From an uncultured Sunxiuqinia sp. (GTDB taxonomy: Bacteria > Bacteroidota > Bacteroidia > Bacteroidales > Prolixibacteraceae): 64,000 nt of DNA. Under the pieces are notes generated by a model, which did not search any database, was not told the DNA's origin, and saw only the letters and a list, made by a program, of their open reading frames with translations. Shown one piece after another: positions 46,846-56,389 of this stretch. The translations under genes were made by a program, and so were the position numbers. Every line of letters begins with the position of its first letter. Position 1 is the stretch's first letter. Location: the NCBI RefSeq assembly GCF_963678245.1, contig NZ_OY782770.1:62001-126000 (forward strand), read 5' to 3'.

Positions 46846-47499
46846 TTATAGTGTCTTAAATTTGTTGATCATAGTAATTGGGTCGTCAGTTTTAAAAATA
46901 AAACTTCCTGAAACAAGCACATCCGCCCCCGCCTCATAAAGATTGCGTCCTATTTCAAAGTTCACCCCACCGTCTACCTCAATCAAACATTTGGGATTTT
47001 TAACCATAATGAGCTCTTTTAAATCCCGAATTTTTTGGTAGGTATTTTTAATAAATATCTGTCCGCCAAACCCCGGGTTTACTGACATAATGAGCACCAT
47101 ATCCAGATCGGAAATAATATCGTCGAGTAAATGAACGGGAGTATGCGGATTTAAACATACACTTGCTTTCATTCCTTCATTTTTAATTGAACTAACAGTT
47201 CGATGCAAATGAGGGCAAGTTTCGTAATGCACCGTCAATATGGAAGCTCCGGCTTTCCGAAATGGAACAATAAAATGATCAGGATTCGTAATCATTAGGT
47301 GCACATCCAGCGGTTTCGCTGCTACTTCAGCAACCTTTTCAACAACAGGGATTCCAAATGAAATATTCGGAACAAAAACTCCATCCATAATATCGCAATG
47401 AATATAGTCAGCGTCACTGCTATTTATCATTTCAATATCTTTACCTAATTTGCAAAAATCAGCAGACAAAATAGAAGGGGCTATAAATCGTGTGCTCAT
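46846..47499 (-). CDS. rpe: Ribulose-phosphate 3-epimerase
   Basis: Cytoplasmic TIM-barrel enzyme of the pentose phosphate pathway that interconverts ribulose-5-phosphate and xylulose-5-phosphate. Motifs are complete: IAPSILSADF at the N-terminus, HCDIMDGVFVPNISFG with the metal-binding His and catalytic Asp, VHLMITNPDHF, LIMSVNPGFGGQ and the late IEVDGGVN with the second catalytic Asp. The length of 217 is standard. A candidate -7 box TACCTTTG lies at 47523-47516 on the minus strand, 17 bp before the ATG. Confidence 0.96.
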   Translation of the reverse strand: MSTRFIAPSILSADFCKLGKDIEMINSSDADYIHCDIMDGVFVPNISFGIPVVEKVAEVAAKPLDVHLMITNPDHFIVPFRKAGASILTVHYETCPHLHRTVSSIKNEGMKASVCLNPHTPVHLLDDIISDLDMVLIMSVNPGFGGQIFIKNTYQKIRDLKELIMVKNPKCLIEVDGGVNFEIGRNLYEAGADVLVSGSFIFKTDDPITMINKFKTL

Positions 47500-47515
47500 T
47501 ACTATATTTTTTACA

Positions 47516-47523
47516 CAAAGGTA
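47516..47523 (-). promoter_or_regulatory. Candidate -7 box of rpe
   Basis: TACCTTTG on the minus strand, fitting TAnnTTTG, 17 bp before the rpe start codon. No clear TTTG -33 box. Confidence 0.4.
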
Positions 47524-47572
47524 AATTTTATCCTTATTTATGAAAATAGAATTTATTAAATGTAATTTAAAT

Positions 47573-48439
47573 CTACTGTCCCAGGTAAGCTTTCAGCAAG
47601 CGATTTCGATAGTTGTTTTTCAATCGTTTGATTGATTTTTCTTTAATCTGACGAACGCGTTCACGAGTAAGGCTAAAAATGTCTCCTATTTCTTCCAGCG
47701 TGTGCTGCCGATAGCCATTCAACCCAAAATAATATTTTAAAATTTCAGCTTCTCGTTCGCCTAAGGTTAACAATGTACGTTCAATTTCCTTTTTCAATGA
47801 GTTATCGAGCAAGCCGTTATCCGGGCTGGGAGACTCATCATTCAGCATCACATCGTAAAGACTATTACCATCCTCATCATGCATTGGAGCATCCATAGAA
47901 ACATGATGATTAGACACTTTCATAGCATTCTCCACAACTCCTGCAGTTGTTTCCAATACTTTAGCCACCTCCTCCGCCGTAGGTTCCCGCTGATATTCTT
48001 GCTCCAACTTCGAAAATGCGCGGTTAATCTTATTAATCGATCCAATTTTATTTAAAGGCAGACGGACTATCCGGGCTTGTTCGGCAAGTGCTTGCAATAT
48101 CGACTGGCGAATCCACCAAACTGCATACGAAATAAATTTAAACCCACGGGTTTCATCAAAGCGTTCGGCAGCTTTAATCAAGCCCAAATTCCCTTCATTA
48201 ATCAAATCAGGAAGACTCAAACCTTGATTCTGGTATTGTTTCGAAACTGAAACGACAAAACGAAGATTCGCTTTTATTAATTTTTCTAACGCGGCACGAT
48301 CACCTTTCCGAATACGCTTAGCAAGTTCAACTTCCTTCTCGGCGGTTAGCAGTTCAACTTTACCAATCTCGTGCAGATACTTATCAAGAGATAAGGTTTC
48401 TCTGTTGGTAACTTGCTTTGTAATTCTAAGTTGTCTCAT
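47573..48439 (-). CDS. rpoD: Primary-type RNA polymerase sigma factor (RpoD/SigA)
   Basis: Sigma-70 of 288 residues, the short Bacteroidota form lacking region 1.1. Region 1.2 starts [20 protein letters not shown], region 2 contains [17 protein letters not shown] and [15 protein letters not shown], region 3 [11 protein letters not shown], and region 4 the [23 protein letters not shown]. This is the factor expected to read the TTTG/TAnnTTTG promoters seen elsewhere in the window. A paralogous group-2 sigma cannot be excluded from one window. It is divergent from rho across 369 bp. Confidence 0.92.
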   Translation of the reverse strand: MRQLRITKQVTNRETLSLDKYLHEIGKVELLTAEKEVELAKRIRKGDRAALEKLIKANLRFVVSVSKQYQNQGLSLPDLINEGNLGLIKAAERFDETRGFKFISYAVWWIRQSILQALAEQARIVRLPLNKIGSINKINRAFSKLEQEYQREPTAEEVAKVLETTAGVVENAMKVSNHHVSMDAPMHDEDGNSLYDVMLNDESPSPDNGLLDNSLKKEIERTLLTLGEREAEILKYYFGLNGYRQHTLEEIGDIFSLTRERVRQIKEKSIKRLKNNYRNRLLKAYLGQ

Positions 48440-48808
48440 GGGAGCTGAGTATTATAAAAGAAAAATCATGGAAAATCGTCCTCGCTTAATTTACGGAAGT
48501 GAAAATAGTTAATTCAAATGATTTATTACAATTCTACACATTTATTTCATGAGTTCGACGAAATTCATTATGAATGGGCTATTTTTCTTTATGAATGAAT
48601 AAAAAGCATTGGTTTTGGTTTTGGATCGAATTTGTAAATTATTAAAATATTTATAGAAATTAAACGCTTTTTTTGGGTAATAGTTTCATATTACTTATAA
48701 TTGCAGAATATAACGACATTTTAACGTTGTCCAACTATTTTTACCCAAAGTCATTTTATTACTTTTCTCCTCCAGACATTGAACTAGATGTAATTAATTT
48801 CAAAATAT
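48440..48808. other. Divergent rpoD-rho intergenic region
   Basis: 369 bp, very A/T rich, holding promoters for both genes. A short repeat TTGGTTTTGGTTTTGG lies near 48611-48626. I find no full TTTG/TAnnTTTG promoter and no small gene. The leader of rho may be long, which would allow autoregulation, but no structure is identified. Confidence 0.4.
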
Positions 48809-50527
48809 ATGTATGACATTATTGAATTAAGCAAAAAGTTGGTTCCCGAATTAAAGGAAATCGCTAAGGAGCTTAACATTAAGAAAGTAGAATCCTACAA
48901 AAAACAAGACCTGATTTATAAAATACTAGATACTCAGGCAATTATTGCTTCTGAAAAAAAATCAGAACCGCAAAAAAAAGAAAAAGGGTCCAGAAGTAAA
49001 GCCAATACCGGCGCCCCTACAAAGCAAGACAATAAAGACTCTCAGAATCAAGAGAGTAATAAAAACCCAGAGCCTAAAAAGCGTAAACGAGCAACGGTTG
49101 TAAAGGCGTCCTCATTCTTTGACAAGTCGAAGAAAACAGGCGATCAAGGAAAACCTCCTACAGACCCTCAATCTGACGTTCCCAAGGATAAGACAATAGA
49201 AGTCAAGAAAGACAAACATCAGCAGTCTAAGCCTACGGTTGTAAAAAAAATAGATAAATCACAGGATCAAGGAGCAAAGGAACATAAAAAAGCTCCTGAT
49301 ACACAACAGCAACCGCAGCAACGGAAACCCAAACAATCCAAATGGGACAATAACCAACCGCATAGTAAGAAACATGGAAATTCAGGGGCGGATAAATCAT
49401 ATGAATTTGAAGGTATTATCACCAATTCCGGCGTTCTGGAGATTATGCCTGATGGCTATGGTTTCCTGCGCTCATCTGACTATAATTATCTGAACTCTCC
49501 GGACGACACCTATGTTTCTCAATCTCAGATTAAACTATTTGGCCTAAAAACAGGAGATACAGTAACCGGCACAATTCGCCCTCCCAAAGAAGGTGAAAAA
49601 TATTTCCCGCTTATTAAAGTAGTCGAAATCAATGGAAGAACTCCTGATTACATTAGAGACCGTGTTCCATTCGACCATTTGACTCCACTTTTCCCTACTG
49701 AGAAATTCAATATCACAGGAAATGGACACGACAATATCTCAACACGGGTTGTTGATTTATTCGCTCCAATCGGGAAAGGACAGCGTGGTTTAATTGTGGC
49801 TCAACCCAAAACGGGTAAAACCATGTTATTAAAAGAAATTGCAAATGCAATTGCCGCTAACCATCCGGAAGTGTTCATGATCGTACTATTGATCGATGAA
49901 CGTCCGGAAGAAGTTACCGATATGTCAAGAAGCGTCAATGGAGAGGTAATCGCATCAACTTTTGACGAACCAGCCGACCGCCATGTTCGTGTAGCCGGAA
50001 TGGTATTGGAAAAAGCTAAGCGTATGGTTGAATGTGGTCATGATGTGGTCATTCTACTTGACTCGATTACTCGTCTTGCTCGTGCGTACAACACGGTTGC
50101 ACCGGCTTCAGGTAAAGTATTGTCGGGTGGTGTTGATGCTAACGCTTTGCACAAACCGAAACGCTTTTTTGGAGCAGCCCGAAATATTGAAGAAGGAGGT
50201 TCATTAACCATTCTTTCAACAGCATTGACCGAAACCGGATCTAAAATGGATGACGTTATCTTCGAAGAATTTAAAGGAACTGGTAACATGGAATTGCAAC
50301 TCGACCGCAGATTGTCGAACAAACGCATCTTCCCAGCTGTGGATATTGTTTCTTCAAGTACACGCCGCGAAGACGTACTAATGTCTAAAGGAATGATGGA
50401 TAAAATATGGATCTTGCGTAACTATCTGGCTGACATGAACTCATTGGAAGCAATGGATTTCATTAAAACACGTCTGATGCGCACAGATTCGATTGAAGAA
50501 TTCTTGATTTCGATGAATAGCGAATGA
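48809..50527 (+). CDS. rho: Transcription termination factor Rho with a long low-complexity insertion
   Basis: Hexameric RNA-dependent ATPase of 572 residues. The Rho N-terminal helical domain ([19 protein letters not shown]) is followed by about 150 residues rich in K, Q, P, S and D (about 48-195), predicted to be disordered. The RNA-binding cold-shock domain follows ([20 protein letters not shown]), then the ATPase with Walker [10 protein letters not shown] near 331, Walker [16 protein letters not shown] and the R-loop region. Such an insertion is known in Bacteroidota Rho and has been linked to condensate formation. A strong terminator lies 19 bp after the stop. Confidence 0.97.
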   Translation: MYDIIELSKKLVPELKEIAKELNIKKVESYKKQDLIYKILDTQAIIASEKKSEPQKKEKGSRSKANTGAPTKQDNKDSQNQESNKNPEPKKRKRATVVKASSFFDKSKKTGDQGKPPTDPQSDVPKDKTIEVKKDKHQQSKPTVVKKIDKSQDQGAKEHKKAPDTQQQPQQRKPKQSKWDNNQPHSKKHGNSGADKSYEFEGIITNSGVLEIMPDGYGFLRSSDYNYLNSPDDTYVSQSQIKLFGLKTGDTVTGTIRPPKEGEKYFPLIKVVEINGRTPDYIRDRVPFDHLTPLFPTEKFNITGNGHDNISTRVVDLFAPIGKGQRGLIVAQPKTGKTMLLKEIANAIAANHPEVFMIVLLIDERPEEVTDMSRSVNGEVIASTFDEPADRHVRVAGMVLEKAKRMVECGHDVVILLDSITRLARAYNTVAPASGKVLSGGVDANALHKPKRFFGAARNIEEGGSLTILSTALTETGSKMDDVIFEEFKGTGNMELQLDRRLSNKRIFPAVDIVSSSTRREDVLMSKGMMDKIWILRNYLADMNSLEAMDFIKTRLMRTDSIEEFLISMNSE

Positions 50528-50545
50528 TCAATAAAAAAAACTTAT

Positions 50546-50582
50546 AAAAAAAGGGCTTCACGAATCGTGAAGCCCTTTTTTT
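50546..50582. terminator. Bidirectional terminator of rho, overlapping the VOC gene end
   Basis: A 10-bp G/C-rich stem, GGGCTTCACG with CGTGAAGCCC (50553-50575), is flanked by A-run and T-run. The convergent VOC gene stops inside it at 50558-50560. Confidence 0.9.
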
Positions 50583-51007
50583 ATGACACAATTGCACACA
50601 ATTTCATACTTCATATTCTCCATATCTTTAAAGTAAACAGCGTAATAGTTTTCACCGTACTCTGGGTGTACTTGGGGTCCGGAAACAATGACAGCCCCAA
50701 TCCTCTGCAATTCAGAATAAGCCTGATCAACTTCGGCGCGCGATTCGGCCTTAAAAGTTAAATGATGCAAGGCTCCGGGTTTCCTACGATGCACCGTGTC
50801 ATTTTTAAAAGCCTGTCTTGGCGAAGTTATCGCAAAAGCCAATTGTTTGTGAGTATACTCAACAACATGAAAATCGTGCTCTTCGATAAATGCACTGACT
50901 TTGTTTTTGATGTCGAATCCGATTATTGGCAGAAACTTGTCGTAAAATTTCTCAGCGACCTTTAGGTCCTTGACGGTGATTTGAATGTGATCGATTATTG
51001 GTTGCAT
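50558..51007 (-). CDS. VOC family (glyoxalase/dioxygenase-like) protein
   Basis: Metal-binding vicinal-oxygen-chelate fold protein of 149 residues. It opens with IDHIQITVKDLKVAEKFYDK, the usual first beta-alpha unit, and has HHLTFKAESRAEVDQAYSEL and YYAVYFKDMENMKYEIV in the second half. Its substrate is unknown. The last seven codons and the TGA stop are formed by the rho terminator hairpin, so the C-terminal sequence KKGLHDS is dictated by that element. The gene is monocistronic. Confidence 0.85.
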   Translation of the reverse strand: MQPIIDHIQITVKDLKVAEKFYDKFLPIIGFDIKNKVSAFIEEHDFHVVEYTHKQLAFAITSPRQAFKNDTVHRRKPGALHHLTFKAESRAEVDQAYSELQRIGAVIVSGPQVHPEYGENYYAVYFKDMENMKYEIVCNCVIKKGLHDS

Positions 51008-51117
51008 AGAAACTTGTATTAGTTATTAAAACACGAAGAAATACAAGCGCCAATTTACAAAACCTATAAGTATTATACTTAAATCACGTTTAATTCGGAA
51101 TGATTACAAAATAACGT

Positions 51118-51153
51118 AAAAAAAACCACTCTCCATTCAGGAAAGCGGCTTTT
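51118..51153 (-). terminator. Rho-independent terminator of enolase
   Basis: On the minus strand AAGCCGCTTTCC pairs with GGAGAGTGGTTT (several G-T pairs) and eight T residues follow. It starts about 20 bp after the eno stop. Confidence 0.78.
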
Positions 51154-51172
51154 TATTATTTTGTAGTAAGAA

Positions 51173-52774
<1,602 letters not shown>

Positions 52775-53152
52775 TTACCAATACACGTAAGCCATTCTAG
52801 GACTTTTTAAACTGACTATATTTTCTCCCGATTTGTATTCTACCACATCCACATCCTGAATGGTCACCAATGCTCCCTTTTTCGAATCACCAATTAATTC
52901 ACTTACCTGCTTTGAAAATACACCAATTTTACTCTTTTCATCAACAATCTCGACAACAATAGGCAAATGACTGGACAAGGCAAATATTTTAATTTCATGA
53001 ATGGAATAGCTGGCCCCCAATGACTCCTCCGATGAACAGTTGCTCCGGCCAATCCAGCATGTCTGGCTTCTTTGACAATTTCCTCATACAATGCCGATGA
53101 TCTTATCTGATCCAGAAATGTAAATTTTTAATATACTTACTTTTCCTTTCAT
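52775..53152 (-). pseudogene. Frameshifted DUF190 family gene
   Basis: Pieces of one DUF190 protein occur in three frames. The N-terminal piece starts at 53152 (MKGKVSILKIYISGSDKI). The middle piece is in a second frame (LYEEIVKEARHAGLAGATVHR, starting near 53094). The C-terminal piece is in a third (GASYSIHEIKIFALSSHLP, then VVEIVDEKSKIGVF, ending at 52775). Frames change near 53105 and again near 53030, where several bases that would encode the conserved G-x-G-F-G loop are missing. DUF190 genes often sit beside the fluoride exporter gene crcB; none is visible here. Two independent frame breaks argue for decay and not a single read error, although assembly errors remain possible. Confidence 0.8.
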
Positions 53153-53370
53153 GCTGTAGATTTATCAAACGTTAAAATTCTTTCTTAATACTCTGTCTCT
53201 AAAACAGCTCTCACTCTTCTATCTACCCATTTATGTTACACTGGTTCAGATTGAAACGTATTACCACTCCAAATCAGCATAGAGCATTTCCCAACTAAAC
53301 AACAAATTTCCGAAGCCCTTGTTATAAAATAAAACCAGCTATATTTTTTTACCGGAAAGAGTACGCCATC

Positions 53371-53739
53371 ATGAAATATGAATTTGATAAAAAATATACC
53401 GCCGGCTCCAGCTATTCAACCACTCGGATAGCAGCCTTTACATCGGGTGACTACAGCAGTACCCGGATGATTTTGCAATCATTTGTAGCTTCAACAAAAC
53501 AAAATCTGGCCAATTTAAAATTATACCATGATCGGGAAAATCACCGGAGGTTGTCGAATGTAGCTCATAAAATGCTGCCACTTTTTAAAAGTCTTGAGGT
53601 GAATGAAATTATCCCTACGTTAGAGCTAATGGAAGAAAAGAAACTTGCACCCGAAAAGTGGGACAGCAAAACGCAAGAACTCATTCAAAAAGTAGAACAG
53701 CTAATTGCCACCATTCGAAAAGACTATGACATCGAGTAA
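53371..53739 (+). CDS. Orphan histidine-phosphotransfer (HPt) domain protein
   Basis: A 122-residue helical protein whose motif SNVAHKMLPLFKSLEVNEI matches the HPt domain of Bacteroidota hybrid kinases, with the phosphorylatable His in AHKM (near residue 67). The preceding helix (YSSTRMILQSFVASTKQNL) is also typical. Normally this domain ends a much larger hybrid sensor kinase; upstream sequence shows no kinase remnant. It may be a genuine free phosphotransfer protein or the leftover 3' end of a lost kinase gene. Its stop lies six bases from the convergent NtrC-type regulator gene, a likely partner. Confidence 0.75.
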   Translation: MKYEFDKKYTAGSSYSTTRIAAFTSGDYSSTRMILQSFVASTKQNLANLKLYHDRENHRRLSNVAHKMLPLFKSLEVNEIIPTLELMEEKKLAPEKWDSKTQELIQKVEQLIATIRKDYDIE

Positions 53740-53745
53740 AGTAAA

Positions 53746-55092
53746 TTAGGTCTTATTCTTTTCAGGAAGCTCAATCTGGTAAGCCTTAATTTTATTGTAC
53801 AAGGTTTTCCGATCAACCTTCAGCAATCGTGCAGCTTGGCTTTTATTATAATTTGCCGCTTCCAGTGCCCGTCGAATAACCTGGCGTTCATTTTCTTTGC
53901 GATACAGGGCGAATTGGTCACTTCCCGGCCCGTTATACAGTTCATCTGGAATTTCCTTCAGGGTGATTTGCTTACCTTGAGCCAACAAGGTTGCTCGTTT
54001 GACTATATTTTTCATCTCACGCAAATTACCCGGCCAACCGTAATTCATGAACACCTCTTCCAGTCTTTTGTCAAAGTCCTCAACATCTTTTTCTAAATAG
54101 TGATTTGCCTGCTCCAAAAAGTAGTGTGCAAAAAGCATAATATCTTGCTTTCTATCTCGCAAGGGTGGCACATTAATCTGAAACTCGTTCAACCGATGAT
54201 AAAGGTCTTCGCGGAAATCACCGCTTTCTTGCGCATCGGTCAGATTTTCATTGGTTGCAGCAATAATCCGAACATCCACGATTACGTCCTTATTGCTTCC
54301 AACAGGTTTTATCTTTCGCTCTTGCAATACCCGTAATAACTGAATTTGCGTGTTATACGGAAGATTTCCGACTTCATCTAAAAATAAGGTTCCTCCACTG
54401 GCCGCTTCAAAACTTCCTACTTTATCGCCAATCGCGCCGGTAAATGATCCTTTGACATGCCAAAAAAACTCGCTGGCAACCAACTCTTTGGGAATCGCGC
54501 CACAATCAATCGCCACAAAAGGTTTGTCAGAGCGTTTGCTCTTATTGTGAATCAATCGGGCAACGTATTCTTTACCGGTACCACTTTCCCCGGTAATAAG
54601 CACCGACATGGGAGTGGGCGCCACCAATTCAATATGTTGATTTAATTTTCGTGATGGACGGCTGACTCCTTCTTTATAATCAGATGTCGTCTCCCTTTTG
54701 CTTTCGTTGACCGACGTGGCTGTTTTATTGCTTGCAGCCTGTAATGCCTCTTTTATTACGTTCAACACTTCATCCGGATTCAAAGGTTTGGGGATATAAT
54801 TAAATGCTCCTTTTTTGATGGACTCAATAGCGGTGGCGATATCAGCATAACCTGTCATCATGATAATCTGGGAAGCGGGTGCCTGATTTTTGATTAACCG
54901 AATCAGATCCATTCCGCTCATATCCGGCATCCGAAGATCAGTCATGACAATGTCAAACTCTTTTTCCTGAATAATCCGTTTGGCTTCAATGGGTGAAAAA
55001 ACAGTTGTTACGCGGTACTTATTCTTTTCTAGCAAAGTTTGCAACATTAAACAAAAAGTAACATCGTCGTCTATAATTAGAATGTTTATCAT
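53746..55092 (-). CDS. NtrC-type sigma-54-dependent response regulator
   Basis: A 448-residue enhancer-binding protein. The receiver domain has the phosphoacceptor D52 in MTDLRMPDMSG. The AAA+ domain has Walker A GESGTGKE at 168-175 and a sigma-54 contact loop that reads GSFTGA (215-220) in place of GAFTGA, preceded by EFFWH where ELFGH is usual. Walker B is GGTLFLDEVG. The Fis-type HTH at the C-terminus is NKSQAARLLKVDRKTLYNKI. It would activate sigma-54 promoters after phosphorylation; the adjacent HPt protein is a candidate donor. The 5' spacer before the PepSY-like gene contains that gene's terminator, so the two are separate units. Confidence 0.93.
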   Translation of the reverse strand: MINILIIDDDVTFCLMLQTLLEKNKYRVTTVFSPIEAKRIIQEKEFDIVMTDLRMPDMSGMDLIRLIKNQAPASQIIMMTGYADIATAIESIKKGAFNYIPKPLNPDEVLNVIKEALQAASNKTATSVNESKRETTSDYKEGVSRPSRKLNQHIELVAPTPMSVLITGESGTGKEYVARLIHNKSKRSDKPFVAIDCGAIPKELVASEFFWHVKGSFTGAIGDKVGSFEAASGGTLFLDEVGNLPYNTQIQLLRVLQERKIKPVGSNKDVIVDVRIIAATNENLTDAQESGDFREDLYHRLNEFQINVPPLRDRKQDIMLFAHYFLEQANHYLEKDVEDFDKRLEEVFMNYGWPGNLREMKNIVKRATLLAQGKQITLKEIPDELYNGPGSDQFALYRKENERQVIRRALEAANYNKSQAARLLKVDRKTLYNKIKAYQIELPEKNKT

Positions 55093-55192
55093 ATGGGTTA
55101 AAACACGATCGTATTAATATTCTTTAGTTGATTAAAAATAACGTTGAACTATCTCAAATAGTATAAGTTTCCTGATGAGAAAAAAGTTTAAT

Positions 55193-55237
55193 AGAAAAAC
55201 CTCTATCAGTCAGATTTTAATCTTCGTGATAGAGGTT
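55193..55237 (-). terminator. Terminator after the PepSY-like gene
   Basis: On the minus strand AACCTCTATCA pairs with TGATAGAGGTT across a loop of 18 nt and is followed by TTTTC. It lies about 60 bp after the stop codon. Confidence 0.7.
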
Positions 55238-55294
55238 AAGACACTTATTTTATAGCATCCAAGCAATTCTTATATTTTATTAAAAAAATGATAA

Positions 55295-55630
55295 TTAATC
55301 CATTGGGGCTGCCTGCTCGTCTTTTTTAATCTTCAGGAATTCTCCCTGTTCGTTGAAAAAGATAGCAAGTTTTTCATTTCCGTTTTCAAGTTTCACTTTA
55401 AAACTACCATCGGTACCTTTAAAAGCTTCAGAAATTGTGTAGTCAGCGTACCCTTCAGAAATTGATTTACTTACTGCTTCAGGCAAACCTTCCTTATCTA
55501 TTTTTTCATACTTAACATCCTGTTCAGTAATTATTTTAGCTTTCACTGCATTTCCAGCTAAAACACTTGCAGCTGGTACACTAATTCCCATAATTGCTAC
55601 TGCGGCTGTAATTATCATTCCTTTTTTCAT
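55295..55630 (-). CDS. Small exported PepSY-like protein
   Basis: A 111-residue secreted protein with signal peptide MKKGMIITAAVAIMGISVPA ending near ASVLAG. The mature part has one PepSY-like unit (LPEAVSKSISEGYADYTISEAFK, then a beta meander with FKVKLENGNEKLAIFFNEQG). Such domains are thought to modulate envelope proteases or bind metals; here no function can be fixed. It stands alone between the NtrC-type regulator and a 730-bp non-coding stretch that contains a palindromic site, so it is a candidate target of that regulator. Confidence 0.75.
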   Translation of the reverse strand: MKKGMIITAAVAIMGISVPAASVLAGNAVKAKIITEQDVKYEKIDKEGLPEAVSKSISEGYADYTISEAFKGTDGSFKVKLENGNEKLAIFFNEQGEFLKIKKDEQAAPMD

Positions 55631-56362
55631 AACTTTTTAATTTTAATATTTAAATAATTTGTAATAATTAACTCTACACCCTCCCTTATAGAGATAAGTG
55701 TGCCACAAAGTATACTCGGGCCAACGACAACACATAACCTATTAAAAAACAACAGACTACTAATAGTATTCGACACATTAAGTGGGTCAAAGACCAAAAT
55801 TAGCAGATGAGGATTACCCGTGTAATTGTAGAAACTTTCTACATGATAAATAATAAAACCTGATAACAAGAATTTGGCTTTAAACAACAGATTTAAATTG
55901 AAAGGAAAAAAAACAATAGATGAAACGAATAGTAACAACTCCTAGGTAGATTGCCACCGTTTCTACAATCACATTCAAAGTGAGATTCCCCTATAAGTTA
56001 AAGCAAGTTATTCTCAGCAAGCATAAAAAGGTTATTATAAGCAAAGGAGGATAACCTTGCAACCCCACCACAAAAACCTACGGTCATAAAACAGACGCCA
56101 TTCAGGAGCAAGCAAATTTCCGCGTTCAGAACAAGCACTCCAATCCAACAAGAAAGCATCCCGCTACATTTTCGAACAAAGTTCCCCACCGAAACGAGCT
56201 GTGCAAATACCATTCACGATGAGTTGCATTAAAAAGTGTGCACCCCTCCCGAAAAAGCCTCCTATACCAATAATGAAGATGGTTTTAACGTTGATTTTTT
56301 TTATAATTTCAGGTGAAATGAATACCTTCCGTCCAAATTTATAATTATAATCGACATTCTAA
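55631..56362. other. Long intergenic region with palindromic sites
   Basis: About 730 bp. Open frames at 55627-55938 and 55998-56213 (minus) have compositions unlike proteins and are taken as chance. Features seen: a TGGCAC element at 55700-55705 (minus), a 17-bp palindrome at 55827-55843, a repeat of its half at 55960-55967, and a hairpin at 56028-56058 with a T-rich end on the minus strand. Confidence 0.45.
55827..55843. promoter_or_regulatory. Perfect palindrome, candidate operator or enhancer site
   Basis: TGTAGAAACTTTCTACA is an 8-bp inverted repeat around a central C. The half TTTCTACA recurs at 55960-55967. The site is about 200 bp upstream of the PepSY-like gene and 120 bp upstream of a TGGCAC element, a spacing that fits an NtrC-type enhancer. 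The binding protein is not known. Confidence 0.45.
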
Positions 56363-56389
56363 ATGGAAGTCGAACTTCAGAAATGCTCC

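Noticed and set aside
53153-53370. Fluoride riboswitch or crcB remnant upstream of the DUF190 pseudogene
   Set aside because: I compared both strands with the conserved crcB-RNA core and saw only chance partial matches; no CrcB-like translation.
55627-56213. Two frames (103 and 71 codons) on the minus strand
   Set aside because: Amino-acid composition and lack of motifs suggest non-coding DNA; the first abuts the PepSY-like start and would cover its promoter.
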